NCBI RefSeq assembly: GCF_018614415.1
Contig: NZ_JAGGOO010000028.1
Location: 167,722 to 231,721 of the forward strand
Origin: Streptomyces sp. ISL-12
GTDB lineage: Bacteria > Actinomycetota > Actinomycetes > Streptomycetales > Streptomycetaceae
Length of the DNA stretch: 64,000 nucleotides
Reading direction: 5' to 3'
Shown: in pieces, positions 51,401-59,280 of the stretch
How the letters are laid out: the number at the start of each line of letters is the position of its first letter
How positions within the stretch are numbered: position 1 is the first letter of the stretch
The notes under the pieces: generated by a model
Seen by the model: the letters and a program-made list of their open reading frames with translations, nothing else
The model's database searches: none
Told to the model about the DNA's origin: nothing
Translations under genes and position numbers: made by a program

Positions 51401-52180
51401 ATGCCCAAGAACCTCACCGCCAACCGCGCCGCCCTCGGCCACCGCCTGTCCTACGCGCTGCGCCACCCCGCCCGGATACCCCGGCACCTGCGCCGCACCG
51501 CCCGCGACGCCTGGCTGCGCCACCGCTCGCCGGACCACGTCGCCTACTACCGCGCGGTCATGCGCTCGGACACCCGCCGCGACCCGGACGCCGCCGTGGG
51601 CAGCCGCAACCGCGAACGCTGGCTGGCGCTGGGGGCCATGCAGTTCGACTACCTGCTGGGCCACGGACTGCGCCCGGAGCACCGGATGCTGGAGATCGGC
51701 TGCGGCAACCTGCGGGCGGGCTGGCGGTTCATCGAGTACCTGCGCCCCGGCCACTACTACGGCGTGGACATCTCGCCCGACATCCTGTTCGCCGCGCAGG
51801 ACACCCTCCGCGACCAGGGCCTCCAGGACCGGCTGCCGACGCTGACACCGGTACGCGACCTGACCCTGGGGTTCCTTCCGGAGGGCCGGTTCGACGTGGT
51901 GCACGCGCACAGCGTGTTCTCCCACTCGCCGCTGCCGGTCATCGAGGAGTGCTTCGCCCACATCGGCCGCGTCCTGGCACCGGGCGGCTGGTTCGACTTC
52001 ACCTTCGACCGCACGGAGGGCGAGGAACACCACGTCCTGCGGGAGGACTTCTACTACCGCACCGAGACACTGACCGCCCTGGCCGCCGACCACGGCCTGG
52101 CGGCCCGCTTCATGGACGACTGGGAGCAACTCGGCCACGGCCAGTCCAAGATCCGGGTCACCCACCGGACGGACGGGTAG
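51401..52180 (+). CDS. SAM-dependent class I methyltransferase
   Basis: 259 aa. Motif I is RMLEIGCGNLRAGWRF, motif II YYGVDISPDIL, and the post-motif is RFDVVHAHSVFSHSPLPVIE, followed by LAPGGWFDFTF. This is the Methyltransf_11/25-like fold. The N-terminal ~75 residues are basic and helical (LSYALRHPARIPRHLRRTAR), often seen in lipid or envelope methyltransferases. The ATG at 51401 follows GGAG at rather long spacing; the upstream open frame is Pro/Arg-rich and rejected. The substrate is unknown. Confidence 0.85.
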   Translation: MPKNLTANRAALGHRLSYALRHPARIPRHLRRTARDAWLRHRSPDHVAYYRAVMRSDTRRDPDAAVGSRNRERWLALGAMQFDYLLGHGLRPEHRMLEIGCGNLRAGWRFIEYLRPGHYYGVDISPDILFAAQDTLRDQGLQDRLPTLTPVRDLTLGFLPEGRFDVVHAHSVFSHSPLPVIEECFAHIGRVLAPGGWFDFTFDRTEGEEHHVLREDFYYRTETLTALAADHGLAARFMDDWEQLGHGQSKIRVTHRTDG

Positions 52181-52305
52181 GCGCCACCCCGGGCGGCGGC
52201 GTGGCCGTCCCGCCGCGCCCGCCACGACACGGCCGGACCGGGGTGAGGCCGGCCCGGACGGGCGGATACCGTGGCCGGGCGCACCCCCGAAAGGAACGCA
52301 ACGCC

Positions 52306-53316
52306 GTGAACCATCTCTTCCTGCCGGCCGACGCGCCCGTGGACGCCGCCCTGCGCGGCTTCGCGCTCGCCCACCCCGGCCTCGTCCGCCTCCACGAGGA
52401 CCCGCTCTACGTCACCGCCCGCGACCGCCACCCCAGCCGCCGGGTCGGCCTGCTGTCCGGCGGCGGCTCCGGACACGAACCCCTGCACAGCGGGTTCGTC
52501 GGCCGCGGCATGCTCGACGCCGCCGTACCGGGCCGCGTCTTCGCCTCCCCGCACAACCGCCAGGTCTACGAGGCCTCCCGCGCCGTCGCCGGCCCGGACG
52601 GCGTGCTGCACGTGGTCAAGAACTACACCGGCGACCGCATCAACTTCGGCATCGCCGCCGAACGCCTGCGCGCCGACGGCATCCCCGTACGCCGCGTCCT
52701 GGTCGACGACGACCTCGCCACCGACGACACGGAGACGGCGACCGGCCGCCGCGGCACCGGCGCCACGGTCGTCGTGGAGAAGCTCCTCGGCGGCGCCGCC
52801 GACGCGGGCCTCGGGCTGGACGAACTGGCCGAGGCGGGCGCCCGGTTCGCGGCCGCCTCGCGCAGCATCGCCGTCGCCGCCCGCGCCCAGACCGCCCCCG
52901 GCCGCGGCGGCGAGGCCTTCGAACTCGCCGACGGGGAGATCGAGTACGGCGTCGGCATCCACGGCGAACGAGCCGCCCGCACCGTGCCCCGCCCCGACTT
53001 CGCCGACCTCGTCGACCGCATGACCGAGCAGGTCCTCGCCGCGCTCCCGGACGGCGCCCCGGACACCGTACTGCTGCTGGTCAACGGCCTGGGCGCGACC
53101 ACCCTGCTGGAGCTGTACGCCGTCCACGACCGGGTCCGCCACCTCCTCGGCGAGCGCGGTGTGAGCGTCGCCGGGCAACTCGTCGGCACCTTCGTGCCCG
53201 CACTCGACATGAGCGGGTTCTCGGTGACCGTGACCGCGCTGCGCGACAACTGGCTCGACTGGTGGCACGCGCCCGCCCTGACCCCCGCCTTCCCCGTTTC
53301 GGAGACCGCCCGATGA
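52306..53316 (+). CDS. dhaK: Dihydroxyacetone kinase subunit DhaK
   Basis: 336 aa. It binds dihydroxyacetone covalently through a His, here in EIEYGVGIHGERAA (~220). GLLSGGGSGHEPLHSGFVG and VLHVVKNYTGDRINFGIAAE are family signatures. The GTG at 52306 follows AAAGGA and lies ~33 bases after a TACCGT -10-like element (52267-52272). It is coupled to dhaL by an ATGA overlap. In the cytoplasm, DhaK and DhaL together make dihydroxyacetone phosphate. Confidence 0.94.
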   Translation: MNHLFLPADAPVDAALRGFALAHPGLVRLHEDPLYVTARDRHPSRRVGLLSGGGSGHEPLHSGFVGRGMLDAAVPGRVFASPHNRQVYEASRAVAGPDGVLHVVKNYTGDRINFGIAAERLRADGIPVRRVLVDDDLATDDTETATGRRGTGATVVVEKLLGGAADAGLGLDELAEAGARFAAASRSIAVAARAQTAPGRGGEAFELADGEIEYGVGIHGERAARTVPRPDFADLVDRMTEQVLAALPDGAPDTVLLLVNGLGATTLLELYAVHDRVRHLLGERGVSVAGQLVGTFVPALDMSGFSVTVTALRDNWLDWWHAPALTPAFPVSETAR

Positions 53317-53957
53317 CCACGACCGCCGACCAGGAAAAGGTCCTGCGCACCTACGCGCAGGCCGCCCGCACCGCCCACGACGCGCTGACCGCCCTCGACC
53401 AGCTCTCCGGCGACGGAGACTTCGGCGACAACCTCCGCGGCGGCCTCGACGGCGTGGAGGCCGCGCTCGACGCACGCCCCGCCGACGCCCCGTTCACCGT
53501 CGCCGCCGGCGTCTTCCTCGACGAGGTCGGCGGCACCAGCGGCCCGCTGATCGGCCTGCTGTTCCAGGAGATCGGCCGGGCGCTCGCCGTCCACGGGGAC
53601 GGCCGCGAGGGCTGGGCGGCCGGCGTGCGCGAGGGCCTCGCCGCCATCCAGCGCGTCGGTGAGGCCGAGCCCGGTGACCGCACCATGGTCGACGCGCTCG
53701 CCCCCGCCCGCGACGCCCTCGTCGGCGGCGCGGGGTTCGCCGACGCGGCCCGGGCCGCCCTCGCCGGAGCACGCGCCACCGCCGACATCAAGGCCCGCCG
53801 CGGTCGCGCCTCCTACCTCGGCGAACGCGCCCTCGGCGCCCCCGACCCCGGCGCGACGGGTGTCGCCCTGCTCTTCTGGTCCCTCGCCCGGGCCGCCGAA
53901 CCGGACGCGGACCTGGGCACGGTGGCCGACGTGATGGGCAGGCCGGCGACGTCCTGA
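53313..53957 (+). CDS. dhaL: Dihydroxyacetone kinase nucleotide-binding subunit DhaL
   Basis: 214 aa. The Mg-ADP/ATP loop is LSGDGDFGDNLRGG with three Asp; GTSGPLIGLLF and GDRTMVDALAPA complete the nucleotide site, and RRGRASYLGERALG ends the domain. In PTS-dependent kinases DhaL is recharged by DhaM. No dhaM follows in this window, so DhaM must be encoded elsewhere, or ATP is used directly. Confidence 0.94.
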   Translation: MTTTADQEKVLRTYAQAARTAHDALTALDQLSGDGDFGDNLRGGLDGVEAALDARPADAPFTVAAGVFLDEVGGTSGPLIGLLFQEIGRALAVHGDGREGWAAGVREGLAAIQRVGEAEPGDRTMVDALAPARDALVGGAGFADAARAALAGARATADIKARRGRASYLGERALGAPDPGATGVALLFWSLARAAEPDADLGTVADVMGRPATS

Positions 53958-54094
53958 CCCGCCCCCACGGAGCGCGCACGGCGGCGACGCCGAAGGGGGG
54001 CGCGGTACCGCGAGCCACCCGGTTTCGCCCGCGTCGCCCGGAACGAGCCTTCGTGACCAGGCTTAACTACGGCTGGTGACAATGGCGTTCCCCG

Positions 54095-54255
54095 TTGGCA
54101 GGGCACCGTGCCGCCGTGTAGCGTCAGCAGCAGATGTCGTGGTTCGCCGTACCAGCCCGCGCCGTGGCGCGGGCGTTCTGCTGTGTGCCCGAGGACCAGG
54201 ACGACCACCTCCGGGACGCACCGTGCGGACCCGTCACCGATCGGAAGGCACCAAC
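54095..54255 (+). promoter_or_regulatory. Promoter and structured 5' leader of the cold-shock gene
   Basis: TTGGCA (54095-54100), an 18-base spacer and TAGCGT (54119-54124) make a good promoter, giving a leader of about 125 bases. In it, GCCCGCG (54155-54161) and CGCGGGC (54168-54174) form a 7-bp stem closed by CCGTGG. Long folded leaders control cold-shock genes after temperature change in other bacteria. Confidence 0.6.
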
Positions 54256-54459
54256 ATGGCCAGCGGCACCGTCAAGTGGTTCAACGCGGAAAAGGGCTTC
54301 GGCTTCATCGCCCAGGACGGAGGCGGCCCCGACGTCTTCGCGCACTACTCCAACATCAACGCCACGGGCTTCCGTGAGCTCCAGGAAGGCCAGGCCGTCA
54401 CCTTCGACATCACGCAGGGCCAGAAGGGCCCGCAGGCGGAGAACATCACCCCCGCCTGA
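54256..54459 (+). CDS. Cold-shock domain protein (CspA family)
   Basis: 67 aa, the standard length. Single-stranded nucleic-acid-binding OB fold with RNP1 GFGFIAQ and RNP2 VFAHYS; the start is [17 protein letters not shown]. It acts as an RNA chaperone or transcription antiterminator. GGAAGG precedes the ATG at 54256. Followed by a perfect 12-bp terminator hairpin, so it is a single-gene unit with its own promoter and long leader. Confidence 0.97.
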   Translation: MASGTVKWFNAEKGFGFIAQDGGGPDVFAHYSNINATGFRELQEGQAVTFDITQGQKGPQAENITPA

Positions 54460-54485
54460 CCGCCGCGGCAGGACCGCAGCACGAG

Positions 54486-54513
54486 GCCCCGCCGGCCGGC
54501 AGGCCGGCGGGGC
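54486..54513 (+). terminator. Terminator of the cold-shock gene
   Basis: GCCCCGCCGGCC (54486-54497) pairs perfectly with GGCCGGCGGGGC (54502-54513), loop GGCA. It lies between converging genes and may also stop the metal ABC operon. Confidence 0.85.
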
Positions 54514-54545
54514 TCGCTGTCACCGGCGCCCCGGCCGGACGGGAC

Positions 54546-55427
54546 TCAGCGGCCGGCCACGACCGGGGCCGTGACCTCCGGTCGCCGGACCAGCTTCGCC
54601 AGCAGCCCGTGGCGTGGCGCCAGACACCAGGTCAGGACGAACAGCCCGGTCAGCACCACGACCACCGACCCGCCCGCCGCCAGGTCGTACACGTACGAGA
54701 CGTAGAGCCCGGCGATGCTCCCCAGGCACCCGACGGACGAGGCGAGCAGGGTCATGGCCCACAGCCGCTCGGTGAGCATGCGGGCCGTGGCGGCGGGTGT
54801 GATGAGCAGCGCGAGGACGAGGATGTTGCCGACCGCCTCCAGCGACATCACGATCGTCGTGGTGACGAGGATGTACAGGGTGAGGTCGAGGCGGAACACC
54901 GGCAGGCCCGCGCACCGGGCGGTCTCGCGGTCGAGACTGACGGTGACGAGTTCCTTGCCGATCGCCAGGACGACCAGGACCAGTACGGCCCCGACGACGG
55001 CCACGGTCCGTACGTCCCCGGCGCTGACCGCCAGTACCTGCCCGAACAGGAACGACGAGAGGTCCGTCGTCCAGCTGTCGCGGGTGGAGACCAGGACGAT
55101 GCCGAGGCCGAACGCGAAGGCGAAGAAGACGCCGATGACGGTGTCCTCCTTCAACCGCCGGTTCTGCGAGACGAACGCGATCAGCACGGCCGTGGTGATC
55201 CCGGCCGCGGCCCCGCCGAGCAGCAGGTTGCCCTCGAAGGCGTAGGCCAGCGCCACGCCCGGGAAGGCGGAGTGGGCGACGGCGTCGCCGATGAACGCCA
55301 TGCCGCGCAGCACGACGTGGACCCCGACCACACCGCACACCGCGCCGATGATCGCCGCCACGGCGAAGGCCCGCTGCATGAAGGGCAGTTGCCAGGGGTC
55401 CGTGAGGAAGCCGGCGAGAGCGTTCAC
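54546..55427 (-). CDS. Metal (Zn/Mn) ABC transporter permease, anchored-repeat type
   Basis: 293 aa with 8-9 membrane spans, ABC-3 family (ZnuB/TroC). Landmarks are MQRAFAVAAIIGAVCGVVGV, RGMAFIGDAVAHSAFPGVAL and ALLITPAATARMLTERLWAM. The GTG at 55427 overlaps the ATPase stop (GTGA); longer frames upstream are the shadow of the ATPase gene. It forms the membrane channel of the importer encoded in this operon and matches the permease of the anchored-repeat ABC transporter group (TIGR03770-type, from memory). Confidence 0.92.
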   Translation of the reverse strand: MNALAGFLTDPWQLPFMQRAFAVAAIIGAVCGVVGVHVVLRGMAFIGDAVAHSAFPGVALAYAFEGNLLLGGAAAGITTAVLIAFVSQNRRLKEDTVIGVFFAFAFGLGIVLVSTRDSWTTDLSSFLFGQVLAVSAGDVRTVAVVGAVLVLVVLAIGKELVTVSLDRETARCAGLPVFRLDLTLYILVTTTIVMSLEAVGNILVLALLITPAATARMLTERLWAMTLLASSVGCLGSIAGLYVSYVYDLAAGGSVVVVLTGLFVLTWCLAPRHGLLAKLVRRPEVTAPVVAGR

Positions 55428-56173
55428 GGCGCGGTCACCGTGCCGATCGCACGGTCCAGGCCGAAGGCCCGCAGCATCTGGTCCGGGTCGGCGAGGAGTT
55501 CCGGGCCGCCGTCGGCGACCACGGTGCGGTTGAGCAGGGCCACCCGGCCGCAGGTGCGGGCGGCCGCCGCCAGGTCGTGCGTGGTCATCAGCAGCCCTCT
55601 GCCTTCCGCGGCCAGCCGGCCGAACAGCTCGTTCAACAGTTCCTGAGTGGGGACGTCGACGCCGGTGAACGGTTCGTCCAGGAGCAGGACCCGGGGCCCG
55701 GCCGCGAGCGCCCGGGCCACCAGGACCCGTTGCCGCTGACCGCCGGACAGCTCGCCCACCGGCCGGCGCCGCAGAGCGGTGAGCCCGGTCAGCTCCAGCG
55801 CCTCGTCCACCGCCGCCCGGTCCGCGGGGCCCGGCCGGCGCAGCCAGCCGATCCGCCGGGTGCGGCCGGTCAGGACCGCGCCGGTGATGTCGATGGGGAA
55901 GTCCCACGCGAACTCGTGCCGCTGCGGCACGTAACCGACGCCCTGCCCGGCCCGGCGCCCGGTCCGGCCCTCCACGGCGACCTCCCCGGCGGCCAGCGGC
56001 ACGAGGCCGAGCGCGGCGCGCAGCAGGGTCGTCTTGCCGGCGCCGTTGGGGCCGATGAGCCCGACCAGTTCCCCCGCGCCCACCGACAGGTCGGCCCGCT
56101 CCAGGACGGTGCGTCCGCCGAGGACCACCGTCGCGCCGGTGACCCGCAGCAGCGGGTCCGTGCCGTCAGCCAC
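55424..56173 (-). CDS. Metal ABC transporter ATP-binding protein, anchored-repeat type
   Basis: 249 aa. Walker A is GLIGPNGAGKTTLLRA, the signature is ELSGGQRQRVLVARAL, Walker B is RVLLLDEPFTGVD, and the switch is in MTTHDLAAA. GYVPQRHEFAWDFPIDIT is typical of the Zn/Mn importer ATPases. The GTG at 56173 overlaps the end of the surface-protein gene by eight bases; the longer frame to 56323 would begin inside that gene and is rejected. It powers the adjacent permease. Confidence 0.93.
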   Translation of the reverse strand: MADGTDPLLRVTGATVVLGGRTVLERADLSVGAGELVGLIGPNGAGKTTLLRAALGLVPLAAGEVAVEGRTGRRAGQGVGYVPQRHEFAWDFPIDITGAVLTGRTRRIGWLRRPGPADRAAVDEALELTGLTALRRRPVGELSGGQRQRVLVARALAAGPRVLLLDEPFTGVDVPTQELLNELFGRLAAEGRGLLMTTHDLAAAARTCGRVALLNRTVVADGGPELLADPDQMLRAFGLDRAIGTVTAP

Positions 56174-57704
56174 GGGCGGTCCTTCTGCGCCGGGCGGCCA
56201 GGAAGGACAGGGCGCCCGCCACGGTGAGGGCGGCGGCCGTCGTGCCGGCCAGCACGGTCCCGCCGGCACCGGTGGAGGCCATCGACCCACCGGACCCGTC
56301 CGACGCCGAGCCGCCCGAGGCATCCGCCCCGGAGCCGGAGCCGGACGCCTCTGAGGAACCCGCCGAACTTGAGGCGCCGCCGGAGCCCTTGTCCGAGCCG
56401 TCGCCCGGGGACACCGTCGAGGGATCGGTGTCCCCGACCACGAAGGTCACCGTCTCGGTGTCGCTGACGGCCTTGCCGCCGGCGAGCTTCCCGCTCATCT
56501 TGAACGTCAGCCGGTAGGTGCCCTGCGCGGTGAACGCCCAGCCGCCGTGCGCGTGCGTGTTCCGCGCGACGTCGAAGGAGTCCGGCGTCCCGTCCCCGCT
56601 GTCGAACAGGACGTTCGCGCCCGACATGGCGTCGTAGGTGTAGAGCGCGTAGGCGCCGGGGCCGTCGACCGCGGTGAGCGAGAACGTCACGCCTCCCTCG
56701 GTCGCTCCGGCCGTGATGTTGTCGGTCGACCAGCCGGGCCACAGCAGGCCGTCCTGCTGCACCTGGTCGAGCAGCCACACCGGGTCGCCGGCCTTGCCCA
56801 GGAAAGCGAACTGGTCGTTGTCCGGAACGGAGTTCTTCGCCGCGGGCTTGACGTGCAGGACGACGGAGGACGGCTCGCGCCAGACGGTCCGCCCCGCGAC
56901 CGTGCCGTCCTTGAGGTGGATCCGCAGCTTCCCGCCGACGACCCGCGCGGCGAAGTCGACGTGCCCCTCGTCGAGCACCGTCCGGTCGGACACGACCTCA
57001 CCAGCGTCGTCGGCGGCGGCGAGCGAACCGGCCGTCCCGGTCCCGGCCGTCCGCGCCGCGACCTCCGGTACCCGTGCCGTCACGGTCCCGGTCCCCTCGG
57101 CGGCGTCCGCGGACGCGGAATCCCCGGCGGCGGGCACCTCCACCGGCTCCGTGGCCTGCCCGGCCGTCGCCTCACCGGCCGGGGCCGCGTCTCCCACCGT
57201 CACGGTGTACACGGTGCCCACCGAGAGGTCACGTCCGTCCGCCGCGGTGGCGTCCGCCTCGAAGATGACCTGGTAGGTGCCTTCCTCGCTGAACTCCCAC
57301 CGGGTCTCCTCCCGCGCGCCGACGGGAAGCTCCCGTACGTCCGGCCGCGCGTCGCCGCTGTCGAAGACCGGCGCGTCGCCGTCCCCGTCGTACACCTTCA
57401 CCTCACCCGGACCCTCCAGCCCGGCCAGGGACCACCGCACGGTGTCCCCGGCGACCGCGCCCTCGGGCACCGCGGTGGTGTCCCATCCCGGAGCCGAGCC
57501 GTCGAGGGTCCCTGCCCGGCCGACCCGTACCGTGTGCGAGGCGTCCGCCGGGTCCAGCGTGAGGGTGCCGTCCCGCCAGGCGATCCGGCCGAGTTCCGGG
57601 TCGGTGCCGGTCACGTCGTCCGCGACGGCGAACCCGCCCTGCGTCATGGTGGCCGCGAGGACCACCGCCACGGCGGTCCGCCGGTTCGCGCGCATGCTGT
57701 TCAT
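56166..57704 (-). CDS. Transporter-associated surface protein with metal-repeat domains and C-terminal anchor (TIGR03773-like)
   Basis: 512 aa. A signal peptide (ending TQGGFAVADD) is followed by a divergent wall repeat (~60-165) and a full copy (~235-430): FLGKAGDPVWLLDQVQQDGL, LLWPGWSTDNI, VDGPGAYALYTYDA, then NTHAHGGWAF with HxH at ~384-386. A Gly/Ser spacer leads to a sorting-type end: MASTG (~475), a hydrophobic span and RRRRTARG. MASTG resembles the LAxTG signal of class E sortases. The ATG at 57704 shares one base with the preceding TGA. Likely a wall-attached metal-capture partner of the importer. Confidence 0.85.
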   Translation of the reverse strand: MNSMRANRRTAVAVVLAATMTQGGFAVADDVTGTDPELGRIAWRDGTLTLDPADASHTVRVGRAGTLDGSAPGWDTTAVPEGAVAGDTVRWSLAGLEGPGEVKVYDGDGDAPVFDSGDARPDVRELPVGAREETRWEFSEEGTYQVIFEADATAADGRDLSVGTVYTVTVGDAAPAGEATAGQATEPVEVPAAGDSASADAAEGTGTVTARVPEVAARTAGTGTAGSLAAADDAGEVVSDRTVLDEGHVDFAARVVGGKLRIHLKDGTVAGRTVWREPSSVVLHVKPAAKNSVPDNDQFAFLGKAGDPVWLLDQVQQDGLLWPGWSTDNITAGATEGGVTFSLTAVDGPGAYALYTYDAMSGANVLFDSGDGTPDSFDVARNTHAHGGWAFTAQGTYRLTFKMSGKLAGGKAVSDTETVTFVVGDTDPSTVSPGDGSDKGSGGASSSAGSSEASGSGSGADASGGSASDGSGGSMASTGAGGTVLAGTTAAALTVAGALSFLAARRRRTARG

Positions 57705-59236
57705 CAGGCCGATCCCCCCAGGCACCTGGCGAGTTCCTTCGCGTTGTGCCGCATCATCGAGACGTAGTCGTGGATCTTGTCGTCGAACGAGTCGCCGTAG
57801 AGCGTGCAGACGCCGACCCGCTGGTCCTCGGCGACCCTGCGCAGCACGTCGGCGCGTGCCGCCAGGTTCGGTTCCAGGAAGACCGAGGGCACCCGCTTGT
57901 CGCGGATGGTGTCGCCGAGCTTCTCCACCTCGGCGGCGCTGGGCTCCTGGTTCGGTACGGGGACGACGAAGCCCACCACCTCCATGCCGTACGCCTTCGC
58001 GAGGTAGCCGAAGGCGTCGTGCGTGGTGACGAGCTTGCGGTTCTCCTCCGGCACCGTGGCCAGTGTCCGGGCGACCTCCTCGTCGAGTGCGCCGAGCGTC
58101 CTGAGGTACGCGGCGGCGTTCTTCTCGTACGTCGCCCTGCCCTCCGGGTCGGCCTCGATCAGCTCGGCCTCGATCCGGCGGACGTACGCCTCGGCGTTGG
58201 CGACGTCCTCCCACGTGTGCGGGTCCAGGTCGCCGTGCACGTGCTTGCCCAGCACCGCCTGCGGCAGCACCCACAGGTCGTCGCCGGGGGCGCCGAGGAA
58301 GGCGTACGGCTTCTCCTCGGGCACCGACTCCCGGGCGCGGTCGGGTACGTCGAGCACGACGTCCTCGGCGGCGACGCGTCTGGTCTCACCGCCGGCGCCG
58401 TCGGTGCGGACGTACACCTCGCCGGTCTCCGCGTCGAGCGCGACGTCGGCGTGCCCGCTGTCGAGGACCTCGGTCCCGGCGGGCGGCTCGGCGGCGTCCC
58501 CCACGGTGAAGGTGAAGGTGCCGCTGCCGATCTCCTCGCCGCCTCCGTCGAGTGTCTCCGTCCGTCCCTCGACGGTGAGCCGGTAGACGCCGGGTTCGCT
58601 GAAGGCCCAGTTGACGTGGGTGTGCGCCTCGGGCGGCAGGGTGAAGGAGTCGGCGTCGTCGAACCCGTCGGAGGAGTCCACGTACACCTTGGGCCTGCCG
58701 AGCGTGTCGGTGAGGTACACCCGCAGGTCGCCGGGGCCCTCCAGCTTCGTGGCCGTCGTACGGACCTGGGATCCCGCGCCGGCGACCTCGCCCTCGACGG
58801 CCCAGCCGAGCCAGAGCACGTCGAGCCCGAGGTCCTCCTCCAGCTCGATGACGGTGCCGCCGTACTCCTCCAGCCGCTCGCCGAGCTCGATCTTCGGGGC
58901 GGACTTCCCGGCGTTGGTGTGGACCATCTTCATGATGCCGGGTTCTTCGAGCAGCAGGCCGTTGCTGAAGACGACATCGGCCCGGGTGACCCCGGTGGCG
59001 TCCCCGGGGCTCGGCTCGTACGAGTGGGGGTCGCCGTTGCGCGGCACGATCGACGTGACGTCGACGCGGTCACCGCCGACCCGGCCCACCAGGTCGGCGA
59101 GGATCGCGGTGGTCGTCGACACCGCCAGCTCCGCGTCGGAACCGCTGTCTTCGCCGAGCCGGCCGCATCCGCTGAGCAGGGCGGTCGCCGCGAGCAACGC
59201 GGCGGTGAGGGTGGTACGTCTCGGGTGGCCCCGCAT
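57704..59236 (-). CDS. Zn/Mn ABC transporter substrate-binding lipoprotein with inserted anchored-repeat domains (TIGR03772-like)
   Basis: 510 aa. The lipobox is TALLSGC. The two lobes of a ZnuA-type binder are split by ~190 inserted residues. Metal ligands seem to be kept: His in RNGDPHSYEPSPGD (~72), His in GKHVHGDLDPHTWEDV (~325), His in VTTHDAFGYLAKAYG (~405) and Asp in LYGDSFDDK (~485). The insert (~115-315) is a wall repeat: VLWLGWAVEGE, LEGPGDLRVYL, EAHTHVNWAFSEPGVY (with HxH), then YAFLGAPGDDLWVLPQ running straight into the second lobe. AAAGGAGGAG precedes the ATG. It should deliver metal to the permease. Confidence 0.9.
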   Translation of the reverse strand: MRGHPRRTTLTAALLAATALLSGCGRLGEDSGSDAELAVSTTTAILADLVGRVGGDRVDVTSIVPRNGDPHSYEPSPGDATGVTRADVVFSNGLLLEEPGIMKMVHTNAGKSAPKIELGERLEEYGGTVIELEEDLGLDVLWLGWAVEGEVAGAGSQVRTTATKLEGPGDLRVYLTDTLGRPKVYVDSSDGFDDADSFTLPPEAHTHVNWAFSEPGVYRLTVEGRTETLDGGGEEIGSGTFTFTVGDAAEPPAGTEVLDSGHADVALDAETGEVYVRTDGAGGETRRVAAEDVVLDVPDRARESVPEEKPYAFLGAPGDDLWVLPQAVLGKHVHGDLDPHTWEDVANAEAYVRRIEAELIEADPEGRATYEKNAAAYLRTLGALDEEVARTLATVPEENRKLVTTHDAFGYLAKAYGMEVVGFVVPVPNQEPSAAEVEKLGDTIRDKRVPSVFLEPNLAARADVLRRVAEDQRVGVCTLYGDSFDDKIHDYVSMMRHNAKELARCLGGSA

Positions 59237-59280
59237 GGGGCTCCTCCTTTACTGGGACAGGACGTGTGCCGCGTGCGTTC

